Source: Paracoccaceae bacterium (lineage in GTDB: Bacteria; Pseudomonadota; Alphaproteobacteria; Rhodobacterales; Rhodobacteraceae). From it: a stretch of 33,055 nt of DNA. Shown here piece by piece: positions 16,701 through 28,700 of the stretch. Both the position numbers and the translations under genes were made by a program. The stretch lies in NCBI GenBank assembly GCA_013214575.1, contig JABSSD010000029.1, forward strand, positions 1-33,055, in the 5' to 3' direction. Below the pieces are notes generated by a model. It was not told where the DNA came from, did not search any database, and worked only from the letters and a program-made list of their open reading frames with translations. Positions within the stretch are counted from its first letter, which is position 1, and each line of letters begins with the position of its first letter.

Positions 16701-19700
16701 GCCGAAGATCCCGCCGTGCTTTGCAGCACATCCGCATTGAACGAAAGATTGCCCAACCGTGCCGCAACATCATTAATCTCAACCGTAAACGCCATCGGCG
16801 TTCCGCTGGAACTGGACGCCGAGGCGGCATCAACAGTTTTGGTCGCATAATCGGTTGAGAGGCCGTTCCAAACCGTGATGTATTGCACCAGAGATTTGTT
16901 GGCTGTTGCCGCATCTGCGGGCGCCGTTGCACCGGAGTTTAAGGTGGCAACCTTGCTCGCAACCGCATTCGCAGCCGTGGTCAAATTGGTATTGACTGTC
17001 GCCTGACCAGCTGCTGCTTTGTTCACAAGCGAGAGCGCGCCATTGTTCGCTGGGTTGGCATGGCTCGCCAGCAATGCAGTCCTTGTTGCCACATCGGCAT
17101 TATAGTTGGCCAAGGCTGTATCTCGTGCCGTTTTAGCCGCCGCAACAGCATCGCCAGTCGCCGCGACATAGGCAGCCTGTTTGACAGTGTAGGTGCTATA
17201 TGAGGTGCTGACCGCTGCATTCACCAGATTGGTCAAATTCGTCTGGCTAGTCGCAGCGCGATCTTTAGCAATAACCGATTGGCTGTTGATCGTTGTGGTA
17301 TTGATCGCGATCTGATCAAGATTGGACTTAATAACATTCTTGGCATTGCCAATCGCCACACTCGCCGCCGTTGCGGCAGCAGTATCACCGGCAATCAACG
17401 CATTGGTGAGGTTGGCTTGCTGCTGGTTAATCTCGATGGTTTGCGTGCTTAATGTCGCTTGGCGGGTGATTGAATCCGCCTTAGCGCTCGCAATACTATC
17501 AACGGCAGTTTTGCCTTGGGTCACTGCCGTCGCCGCGTTGTTGCGCTGGGTCAACTGCGTTCCGGTACCGGTATACCCATTCATACCGCCAATTGTGGTC
17601 AAGCTGCTTGCTACGGTCGCAGTCAGACCATAGCTCGCCGTGTCGTAGCCTTGGCTGGCAAGGATCGCATTGTCTTCGAAATTACCCACGAGGCCAAGAT
17701 CTGCGGCGCTGCTTAAATCATTGCGCACGGTTGTGATGTTGCCGTCAATAATCCCGACTTCGATCAAAAGTGCCGCTTTGGGCGATGGACCCGCGTAAGT
17801 TCCTGGCACAAAGACGCCACCGACAAATTCGCCTAACCCGATATCAACCAGCTTGGTTTCAAGGAAATGGATCTCGCTCTGATAGGCGGCTTTCGCAATC
17901 GGATCGGACTCATAGTCCGAAATCAAGCCTTTCAACTCTGCCATGCGTTCAAGAATATTGGTGCCAACCGGCGCACTGACTGGCGTTTTGTAGGTGATAT
18001 TCGCAGCACTATCCGCCGCCAAACAGGCCGACGCCGCCGCGTCACAAGAGGCATCAACATAGGCCAGCGTCAGTGTTTTATAGCGCTGGATGCCGGTCTG
18101 GATCACCCCATCAACGGTGATCCGCGAAGCACCGGCGTTGGTGTTTGTGCTGCCGCCATGATAATCAAACGTCACATCGCCGCCGCCAAACGCATTGGAG
18201 ATCGCGCTTGCCACTTCGGCAAGGGCCTCGCGGTAGATGTCTTTGCCAGTGCCGACAGCTTTGGCGTCAATTGAGCCACGACTTGCGGTGACCGTGATAT
18301 CGCCCGCAGCGCGCACCCCTTCGGTTAAGGCAGGATTGCTGGCCTTGACCACGACCGTGCCGCTAGAGTTGACGGCAACAGTCGGGTTCGGCGACGCCGG
18401 AATAGGGATCGCGGTTTTATTGAAAATATCGAGAACAGCGTTGAAATTCAGTTGCCCATCAATACCATTCTCATCGGTACCAGCGGCCATCGAAATCGTG
18501 CCATGACTCGGCGCAGTGCCATCAACAGGATTGACCCCATCTGTCACTTCAACAAGCGCATTGGCCCCAATAATCACCTGATTGTTGCCGAGATACGAGA
18601 TATCGACTTCCCCAGAGGGCGCACCGGCCAGACCATAGGTCGTCGCCGCCGCACGGTTATCAATATCCGCCGAACTCCAAGCATTCATCTGGATGTCGCC
18701 TTTGTCGACGATGATCCGCGCCTGATCGCCAACGCTCAGAGACGTGTTGGAAATAACATTGGTCTCGATATCGGCATCGGCCAACGCAATCGCGCCACCC
18801 GAGTTAATTTTGACCTTTTGTTTGGAAACCACATCACTGTGCGCGTTCATTTTCAGCGTTGAAAGCGGTGAGGCCGCTGTGGTCATCAAATGCACCATGC
18901 TGCCCGCGCCAATCGACGCGTTGGTTGTGCCATGCGTGATGTTAACGGTCGCCCCACCTGCGGGCAGGTTCGCAAGCCCACCCGAAGCGGAATTCACGTT
19001 CCACGCACCGCCTGCCGCAAAATTATTCAGCGTGCGGTTTTGCGCATCAATCGTCAGGTTGGCCGCATAGAGCGTCAAACCACTGCCAAGATGCGCATCA
19101 ACATCGCTTCGGACCGTGTGCTTCATCTCGGCACCGCTGCCCCCAACAAGCGAGGCTTGGGTGCTGTCAACTGTACCGCCAAATTTGCTCAGGTGCTGCG
19201 CGCTCAAGCTCGCATCGCCCGCCGCAACATTCAAGGTAAACGCCCCGTCGACGGTGGCTTTTGTGCTGCTCAGCGTGCGGGTCGTGCCCGATGCCGCCGA
19301 GCCCGCAACCAGACCACCACTGCCAGCGACCGTCACGGCTGTGTTGTCATCGGTGCCGTTGGCATTCACGATTAAGGATCCGGCATTCAGGCTGGTCAGG
19401 TTGGTCAATGTCGCATGGGTTTGGGTGTTGGATTTTGCAGTCGCGTCGTTAAATCCGGCCGCAACAATACCAACCGCAAGCCCGGACGCATTGGCATCCT
19501 GATTGGTAAAGGATGTCGCGTCGATGTTCACCAGACCGGTCGCGTTCAGCTTGCTGCCCGAAACATTAGCGATGGTTTTCGCGTTGTTTTCCGCCGTTGA
19601 AACCGTCGCCGTCAGCCCGACCAGCGCGCCCGACGCCCCGAATGATTTGGCGATCACACCGGCGGTTGTTGAGCCCGCACCAACCTTAATGCTGGCAGCG

Positions 19701-22700
19701 GTAATGTCCGATCCGTTGATGATCGACGCCTTGGCAACCGTACCGACGGTCGAATCCGCGCCTGATCCACCAACCGCCAGACCACCTGAAACCGCAACAC
19801 CGGTGGCTTTTGTGCTGACTTTTGCAGCCGCGCTGACCAAAACCTGAACCGCATTGCTCGCCGTCAGAACAGAATTGTCGATGGTCGCCGTCACAGTCGG
19901 ATCAATGGTCGCCGTCGCAACCGCCCCCGAAATTGCTGCTCCCAGACCACCACTGGCCGCAATCACTTCAACCTTAGCCTCATCATCCGAGGCCGCGTTG
20001 ACCGTAACGGCCCCTGCCCCAACATTAGAGCCTTTGATATGCGCTGTGACCGAGCCGCCAATGCTGCCGGTTGTCAGCGAGGCTCCAACCCCAACACCGC
20101 CACTGATCGACGCGCCGAAGCCATACATTGTCATCTTGCGTTTCATCTCAGCATTGACCGCAACCAAGCCGCCAACCACCAGTTTTTGGTCCTCAACCAC
20201 GGCTTTGGCGCGCGAATTGTCACTCATCACCACCACATCTGCGCTGATCGCCGCAATGCCACCGCCAGTTCCGGCATAGCTGTCGCCGGTCAATGTATGT
20301 TTGGTAAAGGCATTGATGTTAACACTGCCCCCAGCTGTGATCTGCGGGGCCGCGCCATGCACCAGCACGCCGGTGCCTATGGCTTGGGCCGTATTGCCGG
20401 TATCAACGCTCAACACCGCAATACCCGCGCCAACTGCAGCACCACCAGCGGCAAAACCGCCTGTGAACAACGACACATCAAGCTCGTCCGAGCTTCGAAC
20501 CGAGACATCCGCGCCCGCATTGATCAACACATTGCCCAAGCTCGCTGATGTGCCACCCGGAACCGCAAGGCTCGATGCGGCACTGGCCACATCAATGGTA
20601 TCGCGCCTGGCCTTGGCCGAGGCGTTGATCGCTTTGACACGATCATCATCCGAGCCCTTCAGCAGGTCATAGACCTGGTCATTCTTGGCTTGTTCCTGTG
20701 CATCCGAATTGACGCCGTCCATGTCCGCCGCGCCACCGCTGGACTCGCTCAATTGCGTGTCGCCTTCGCTGGTGGCATCGCCGTCGCCATAGCTGTAAAC
20801 TGCAATGCCGACCGCAAGGGCAAATGCCCCGCCCGAGCCGCTGACCACTTTGCTATCGCCGACCTTGTTGGACAGACCACTGATGCGCACATTGCGCTTT
20901 GCGTTGATCGAAACACCATCCTGAACATAGGCCGCTGTCGAGGTCTTGAAGACGCCAACATCCACAGCCCCCGATAGGCCGACCAGCCCGCCGGAAACCG
21001 CACCAGCCGCAACCGCCGACGTGGTTGAATCGCGCGCCGCAACAATAACATCCTGCGTGCTGGATCCACTCGTGTTCACAGCGTTGATCGTGCTGTTGGC
21101 GCCGATAAAGGCCGAGGTGTTTACGGTGACAAGGTCAAGCGAAAGAACCCCCGCGATCCCCGCATAAAGACCGCCTGCGCCTGACACAACCAGCGCCAGT
21201 GCCGATTGGGCCGAGTCCGCTTCGACGTTCACGCCCGTTGATGTTGTTGTGCTGCCAAATCCGTTGCCGTCAAATACTGCCCGGCCCGCGCCACGACCAT
21301 AGGCCGAAACATTCGCGCTGGTGGCGATCGAGGCGGTAACCGTCTTATCAACTATGATCACACCAACCGCCGCACCAATGCCAGCGGTGCCGCCAATCGC
21401 CACCGAACCGGCCATCATACCAGTGCGGGTTGTGTCATGCGCCAACACATCGACATTGCCTTGCGCAACGGTGGTCCCGCCCAGCTCGGCCGAGGTTTCA
21501 GTGGTCAGAACCAATGTCGAGCCACTGCCCGCAAGCGCAGCCACGCCGCCACCGGCGCCCGCAATCGCCCAAATTGCGAAATCTTCGGTCGCTTTGGCCG
21601 AGACAAGAACATCGCCCTTCGCAGCGATATCAGATGTGCCGCCACCAACCTTGGCTTTGGTGGTTGTATTGACAATCGCCGCGTTCACGCCCGCACCACC
21701 GCCAACCGAGCCGCCGATTGCCACGGCCCCAGAGAACCCGAGGGAGTACACATCACTTGCCGCCGCAACCGAGACCGATTGCAAAGCCCCCGCCGCGCCC
21801 GCCATTTGGTTGATCTGGGTATCCTCACCGATCACGGCTTGGATATCCATCGTAATGACCGGAACACTGGCCGAAATCGAAACCGCAACGCTGCCGGCCG
21901 CTGTGCCCGCAACCGCCATCGAACGCACCGCACTGGTCGCGGAGGCGTTCACAATGACGCCGCGCGCTGTTTCGGTGATCGCCGTGGCCTTACGCTCTTT
22001 GGTCAGAAGGTCAAAACCGGTCTGGCTCGCACCAGCCGAGGCCGTCTCTGTGCCCATAGTTGCCGACTGGAACCCGCCCGAGCCGCCGTAAGCCTGGAAG
22101 TCGCCGCTATAACCGGTGGTGAATGCCTGCGCCGCACCATTGCCAAGTGCTATAACCTGCGCGTTGTCCGCAACCTGGGCCAATGTGGTGGCATCAATAA
22201 CCGTAACCCCGACCGAAGCCCCAATACCCGCAGATCCGCCACCGGCAATCGCGCCTGCAAGCATATCAATGTTGATCTGATCATCCGCCAACACAGCCAC
22301 ATTACCGTGGGCATAAACGCTGGCTGAATCGCCGATTTCAGCGGTTGTATCTGTGGTGACCGCATAGACCGCAATCGCCCCGGCAAGACCGGCAGAGCCA
22401 CCAATTCCTACCCCGACGGTGATGGCTGAAATATCCTCAACGCTCGTAGCATCCACCGCAACACTGCCCGAGGCCACCAAAGCTGATGCGCCAATTTTCG
22501 CGTCGGTTGTCTTGCTGACAACCCCAACACCGACCCCAGCGCCAGCCCCCGCGCTGCCGCCACCCGAGGCCGCACCACCGATGGAAAGCAATGTTGATGT
22601 ATCGCTGGCCCGCAGCGCAAATGCTCCTGAATTATAGACGTTTCCAACTTTGGCATACTTGCCGACCAGGGCTTCGGTTGAGGTGTCGAGAACATAAATC

Positions 22701-25700
22701 GCCGCCCCCGCACCAACCGCATTGCTGCCGCCCGCCGCACCGGCCGCGGCAATGGTCTTGCCTTTTTCGGTCGCAGTCGCGGAGATCTCGATCATACCAG
22801 CAGTGTTGATCTCGGCGCGATTGGCGATGCTTGTGCCATCCGCCATCGCGGCGCGGGTCACGTTGTTGACCGTCACAACCGAAGCCGCAGCGCCAACGCC
22901 GTTTGATCCGCCACCAGCGGCGCCACCCGCCAAGCTAAAGGTGCTGAAATCGTTTTCCGCGGTCAGGTTAACCGCTCCTGTCGCCGTGACACGCGCGCCG
23001 ATCCCCATCAAGGCTTCGACACGGTTTTGCGAGATGATAACCGTTGCCACACCATTGACGGCATTGTTGGCAGCGGCCGCGACCGAAACACCAAAGGCTT
23101 GAATGTCTTGTGCAGCGATGGCGCTGTTTGTGAAGCGCGCGGCGTTGGTGATAACCGCATTGTCCGCCAATTTACTGATCGTGGTGCCAGAGCTGACAAT
23201 GACCGATCCCGCCACCCCAACACCGGTGCCGCCACTCAGCGAAATCGCACCAGAAAGCGCTTTGGCAAGGAACCTATTGTCCGCCTGAAGGATCACATCA
23301 TTGTTGCGCGCATTGATCGCACCGCCGCCGACTGTCGCGCTCACATCATCGTTAAACACCATGACCGCGAAGGAGCCCGTGATCGAGGTTTTGCTGCCTG
23401 CAGAGCCGCCAATCGCCTCAACATAGTAGTTGTTTTCGCCCAACAACTGACCTGTGGTCAGCTTGGTTTTAAGATCGTCAAGATCGGTGAAATCAAACAG
23501 GGTTGGTGAATCTATCTTGTGGTTCAAGGCCATAACACTCAAACCGCTGGCCGTAATTGCGCTGCCAGTGCCAACTGACGCCGTGTAATCTTTGTCCGCA
23601 ACCACAACCGCAATCGAGGCTCCAATACCGGTGCCGGATGAGCCAGCGGCCCCCGCAAGCGCCTTGGCCGCAAGGTGGCTGGTGTTCTCGGTCTTCACCG
23701 AAACAGCGCCGCCATTGGTGATTGTAACGTTGTTGCCAATCGCCGCTTTGGTCTCGCCAGTCGAAATCGCGACAGCCAGCGCGCCTGCAATTGAAACCTT
23801 CTTGCCGGTTGCGCCCGCAATCGCCAGCGCTGTCAGTTTCCCGCCATATCCGCCATCAGCGTTCTCACGCGATGTCGCGGTAATCGCAACACTGCCCGGC
23901 GCGTTAATGGTCGCGCCGTTGCTTATGGTTGCGGCGGTTTTGTTGTTGATAATCCCCAGACCAACACCAATGCCAATGCCGATATTGCTCTTGGGATTGG
24001 CCGCAAGGCCGCTGCCCGAGGTCGCCATGCCAATCTGGTTGCTTGCCGAGATAATGACCGCGCCGCCAACATTCAAAGTCACACCCGCAAGCGTCGCCGA
24101 AACGTTATCCTGCGCCGCCGCGATGCCTGCTGCCGCTGCGACCGTTAACTTCGATCCGTTGGCTTTGCCTTTGGAATCGCGCTGTGAGCCTTTGGTCTTG
24201 TCCATCGTCGTCGCCGATGTCGAGGTGCCGCCGGTGGTTGCATTCTTCTTTTCATCGCTCTGGTTGAACTTGCCGCCTTCTGCGGTGGCCGTTGCCGTCG
24301 CATCATAGGTGCGATCCGAGTTTGCTGAAATCGTCAGCGATCCTGCAGTCACATCCCGCGCCAAAACCGCCGTGGTGATCGATGTGTTCTCTAACGCCCC
24401 ATCCGACGCACCATTGCCGAGAATAAGCGCAGCAGAGGCCCCAACCGCAACCTTGCCCCCTTTGGTCTCACCGGTGGATTTTGCAGTGTTTGTGCCGGTG
24501 TTGACCGCGCTGATTGTGACGGCACCTGCCCCCATTGTAAGGCCGTTGCCTGTGCCAATCCGCGCCGTTGTGCGCTCGTCCAACATCGCCAATGCAACGG
24601 ACGCATCCACCGCAATACCGCCCGCCGCCCCAGCCGAAGCCTCGGTCACGGTGTCAATGTTCGACACGGCTTCAACCGTAAGGCCGGTGCCATTGATCAG
24701 CGTCGCCCCGTCCAGCAACTCTGCCGTGGTATTCGTTGTGATAAAGTTCAAAGCAACCGACGCACCGATGCCGGCGTCGCCGCCCGTCGCAGGCGTGTCC
24801 TTTGGCGCCGCAATCGCCGTCGCCAGCATTTTCTCTTCGACTCTGATGCTTGATGCGCCCGTGGTCGCATCCACAACCGCAGCCCCTGAAATCGTCGCCG
24901 CCGTGTCGATGTTGACGATGTTCAACGCCAGCGAGCCCGCGATACCGACCTTGCTACCGCCCGCGCCCGATGTCGCTTTGGCCAATATCGAATCAACCGG
25001 CGCGCCCGCGCCCTGCGTCGCCGTGACGTTGACGCCAGCGGCCCTGTGGGTGCCTTGCCCGATCATCGCGGTGTTGGTCGCCTTGACGACGTTGACCGAA
25101 ACCGCAACCCCGATGCCAACCTGCGATTGGCCACCATCGTCGCCTTTTACAGCCGATCCGTCCGAGGTCGCCGAGCCGTTGGTGTTGTTGGCCGATGCCA
25201 CGTTAAACGCACCACCTGCCGTGATATTCACGCCATCTGGCGTCACCGCAACAACGCTGGATTTCTGCACATTGACCGCGACAGCTGCTGCGGCTGAAAC
25301 CTTGCCTTCTGATGTCTTTGCTGAGCGACCGCTCTCATTTCCGGCCTCGGTCGAGGTGGCGGCGCGCTGCGTCGAGCTGCCAACGTTGGCGTTTTCCTGC
25401 TTGCCTGACGCCGAGGTAAGCTGGGTCGTCGTGGTCTTGTCAACGCTGTCGCCGGTGCTGGTCGGTGCCGAATCGGCGTCATTGCCCTCTTTGGCGCCTG
25501 CCGCCGATGCGGTTGCATCCAAAGTCGAAGAAGAGACCCCGATCGCACTAAACGAAACCGAACTCGCGGCCCCCGTCGCCGTGATATCGCGCTCTGTGGT
25601 GGCCAGAACCTGATCATCAACCAGCGCCAGGGCCAGCGACAGACCAACGGCGGCTTTGGCGCCCGCCGCATCGGCTTTGGCACTGGTGGTGGTGCTGGCA

Positions 25701-28700
25701 ACCTGCGCTGCCGACACCGAAACCGCGCCGCTGGTCACCAGCGCTGCCCCGGTGCCCAAACGCGCGGTGGTGGTGTTGTTCACCATCGAGAGCGCCACAA
25801 CCGGGGTGATCGAAACCCCGCCAGAAGAGCCGGCTTCGGCACTGGTGGTTATCTCATGCGTCGCCGAGGCGGCCAGCGCCACAGCGCCCGCGCCGGTCAG
25901 GGTCGCGTTGTCGGCCACCTCAGACAAAGACCGGTTCGCCACGATGTTCAGCGCAACCGAGGCGCCAATCCCGACCGAGGATCCGGTTGCGGCGCCAACC
26001 GGTTTGGCCTCGGCGGTGGTTTGGGTGCGGTTGTCCGCCGTCAATGTAACAGTGCCGTTGCCGGTGATCGCAACCGTGGCGCCGCTGCGAATTTGCGCGA
26101 TGCTTTGGGTGTCAATCAGGTTCAGCGCCAGTGATCCGGCGATGCCGATTTTACTGCCGCCGGCCCCGGAAGTGGCGCTGGCGAGGAACACGTCGGTGGC
26201 GGTATCGGTGCTGGCCGCATTGGCCATCAATTTGGCCACATCAAGGCTCAGCGCCTCGATGGTCAGACCGCCAACGCTGTGGCTGGCGACGCCCAGAGTG
26301 GCGGTGTTTTTAACCTTAACAACATTGACCGCAACCGCCGCCCCAATGCCGACTTTGGCGGGATCAGGCGTGTTGCCATCATCATCTTCAACCCCGACGG
26401 CAGCGCCGCTCGCAGTGGCTTTGCCGGTCGCATTGCTGGAGGCGCGCAGGGTTAACATCCCCGCCGTCGTGATGATTTTGCCATCCGGAACGATCGCTGA
26501 AACCGTGGCGTTTTGAACATTGATCGCAACCGCTGCTGCGACAGAAACCTTGCCCTCGCTGGTGCTGGCGGAGCGCCCGTCACCATCGGCCACGGCGGTG
26601 TCGGTGGCGCCTTGCTGTTTGCTGTCGCCAACGCCTGAGGATTTTTGCTTGGTCGAGGCCGAGGTCAGCTGGCTACTCGCGGTCGCATCAACATCTGGTT
26701 TGCCGCCCGCAGGCGCATCTCCGGCATCATCGGCGGCCGCAGCGCCTTGCGCGCTGGCGGCGGATTCAACGACCGACGACGAGGCGCCAATCGCGCTGAA
26801 GCTGACCGTGCTGGCCGCACCCGAGGTGGTGATATTACGTTCGGTGGTGGCCAGAACCTGATCATCAACCAGCGCCAGGGCCAGCGACAGACCAACGGCG
26901 GCTTTGGCGCCCGCCGCATCGGCTTTGGCACTGGTGGTGGTGGTGGCAACCTGCGCCGCGGATACCGAAACCGCGCCGCTGGTGGCCAGCGCTGCCCCCG
27001 CGCCCAAACGCGCGGTGGTGGTGTTGTTGACCATCGAGAGCGCCACAACCGGCGTGATCGAAACCCCGCCAGAGGCGCCGGCTTCCGCACTGGTGGTAAT
27101 CTCATGCGTCGCCGAGGCGGCCAGCGAAACAGCGCCCGCGCCGGTCAGGGTCGCGCTGTCGGCCACCTCAGACAAAGACCGGTTCGCCACGATGTTCAGC
27201 GCAACCGAGGCGCCAAGGCCCAGAGTATCGCCGGTTGCGCCACCGTCTGCTGGTTTGGCCGTGACCGAGGATAGTGTTTTGTTGTCCGCCGTTGCCTCGA
27301 CATCGCCACTGCCGGTTAAATTAACTGCAACACCGGCACCGATCGTCGCCGTGGTCTGCGTATCGACAAGGTTCAAAGCGAACGATCCTGCGACCCCAAC
27401 GGAAGATGCACCCGCGCCTGAGGTGACCGTGGTGGTGAACGCATTGCCAACTTTGGCCGACAATGGATTGTCCGACAGCGCTGACAAATGAATGCTGCCC
27501 GCCGACAAAGCACTTGCAACAATCGCGTCGTTCTCAATTTTGGCGATGTTGATCCCGACCGCCACGCCAACACCGGTGCTTGATGAAACGGCGGTACCGT
27601 CGGCTGTCACCGCAACGTGGTTTTCCGAGCTGCTCGCAACCCGCAAATCGCCGGTGATTGTCGCAGAGGTGGTTGAGCTATAAGCGGATTTCGTGGTCGA
27701 GGTCAGATCTGAAATCGCCAAGGCCCCCGCGACCGAGATTTTGCCCTCGCTGGTGCTGGCCTCATCTCCGTATTGGGCATTCGAAAGATAGGTCGCCGCT
27801 TTTGATCCTGCTGACGGCTCTGTCGCGCCGCCTGCACCGGCAATCGCCGTGACGGTTACATCGGTCGCAGTTGAGGCATCAAGGCTCAAACTTGCCGCCG
27901 TTACGTTGGCATTTCCGGCCAGTTCCGTCGTGGTGATCGCGTTGATCACGCTGACCCCGACGCTGGCGCCAAACGCCGCCGCTTGCGGTGTCGCGTTGGC
28001 AACTGAAGTGATTTTGTTCTTCGCGGTCACATCAATCGCATTGGTCGCCTGCACCTGAGCATCGCCGGTAATGCGCGCGATCGCCGTGCTGTTGATCGTC
28101 GAAACAGCAACCGCGCCATCGACGGCGCTATTGGCGGGCGCTAGGGATTCTGTCAGGATATTTGACGTCACAGTTGAGATCGCGACCAAGGCAACGCTGT
28201 CCGCCGTGATGTCACTGGTGCCACCGATCTCAATGGTCGCCGAGGAATTGGTCACAACGACGCCAACCGGCAAAGCGACCACAGAAAGGTCGCCATTTGC
28301 CGTTGCCGTTGCATTGGCGTTAAACGCGCCGGTCGCAACGATATCGCCGCTGTTGATTGTGATGCGCGCCGTTGCCGTCGGGATCGCGATCAGGAGCGCC
28401 GCGTTATCAACCGTCGAGGTCGCATTTAAGGTGATGGTGTTGCCGTATAAAATCGGTGCGGCACCCGCGCCATCGCCGATGATAATCTCGGCAATGCCGC
28501 CGCCGGTCTGCATGGCTGTCAGGGTCACATCCCCCGTCGTGCCCGCCGTTACAACCGAGCCGTTGGAGAGCATAATTTTCGGCGCTTCAATCGAGATACT
28601 TCCCGCTGTCGCCGCACCGTTGGTCGAATCGAGCACACCGCCAGACGCAATTGTGATCGTTTTATCCGCCTGCAAAGTGATGGACGCCCCAAAACTTGCA

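Larger units (their letters stand above)
24000..27754 (-). repeat. Three homologous ~400-residue modules inside tpsA
   Basis: Each module opens with TSEGK(I/V)S (codons ending at 27754, 26563 and 25315), continues through paired GIG(A/V)AVAVNVV and GSK(I/V)GIAGSLALN blocks, and ends in a D/G/K/Q-rich loop. The periods are 1191 and 1248 bp. The third copy is the most diverged, and its right boundary is approximate. Confidence 0.75.

Noticed and set aside
24309-26516. Long plus-strand open frames (434 and 286 codons) opposite tpsA
   Set aside because: They are antisense shadows of the Ala/Val/Thr-rich adhesin: their composition mirrors the sense codons, two of them are near copies because the sense strand is duplicated, and they show no family motif or ribosome site.
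24000-27754. Regular repeats that might be read as a CRISPR-like array
   Set aside because: The repeats are coding, in frame, with periods near 1.2 kb and protein-level divergence; there are no short spacers and no cas genes.
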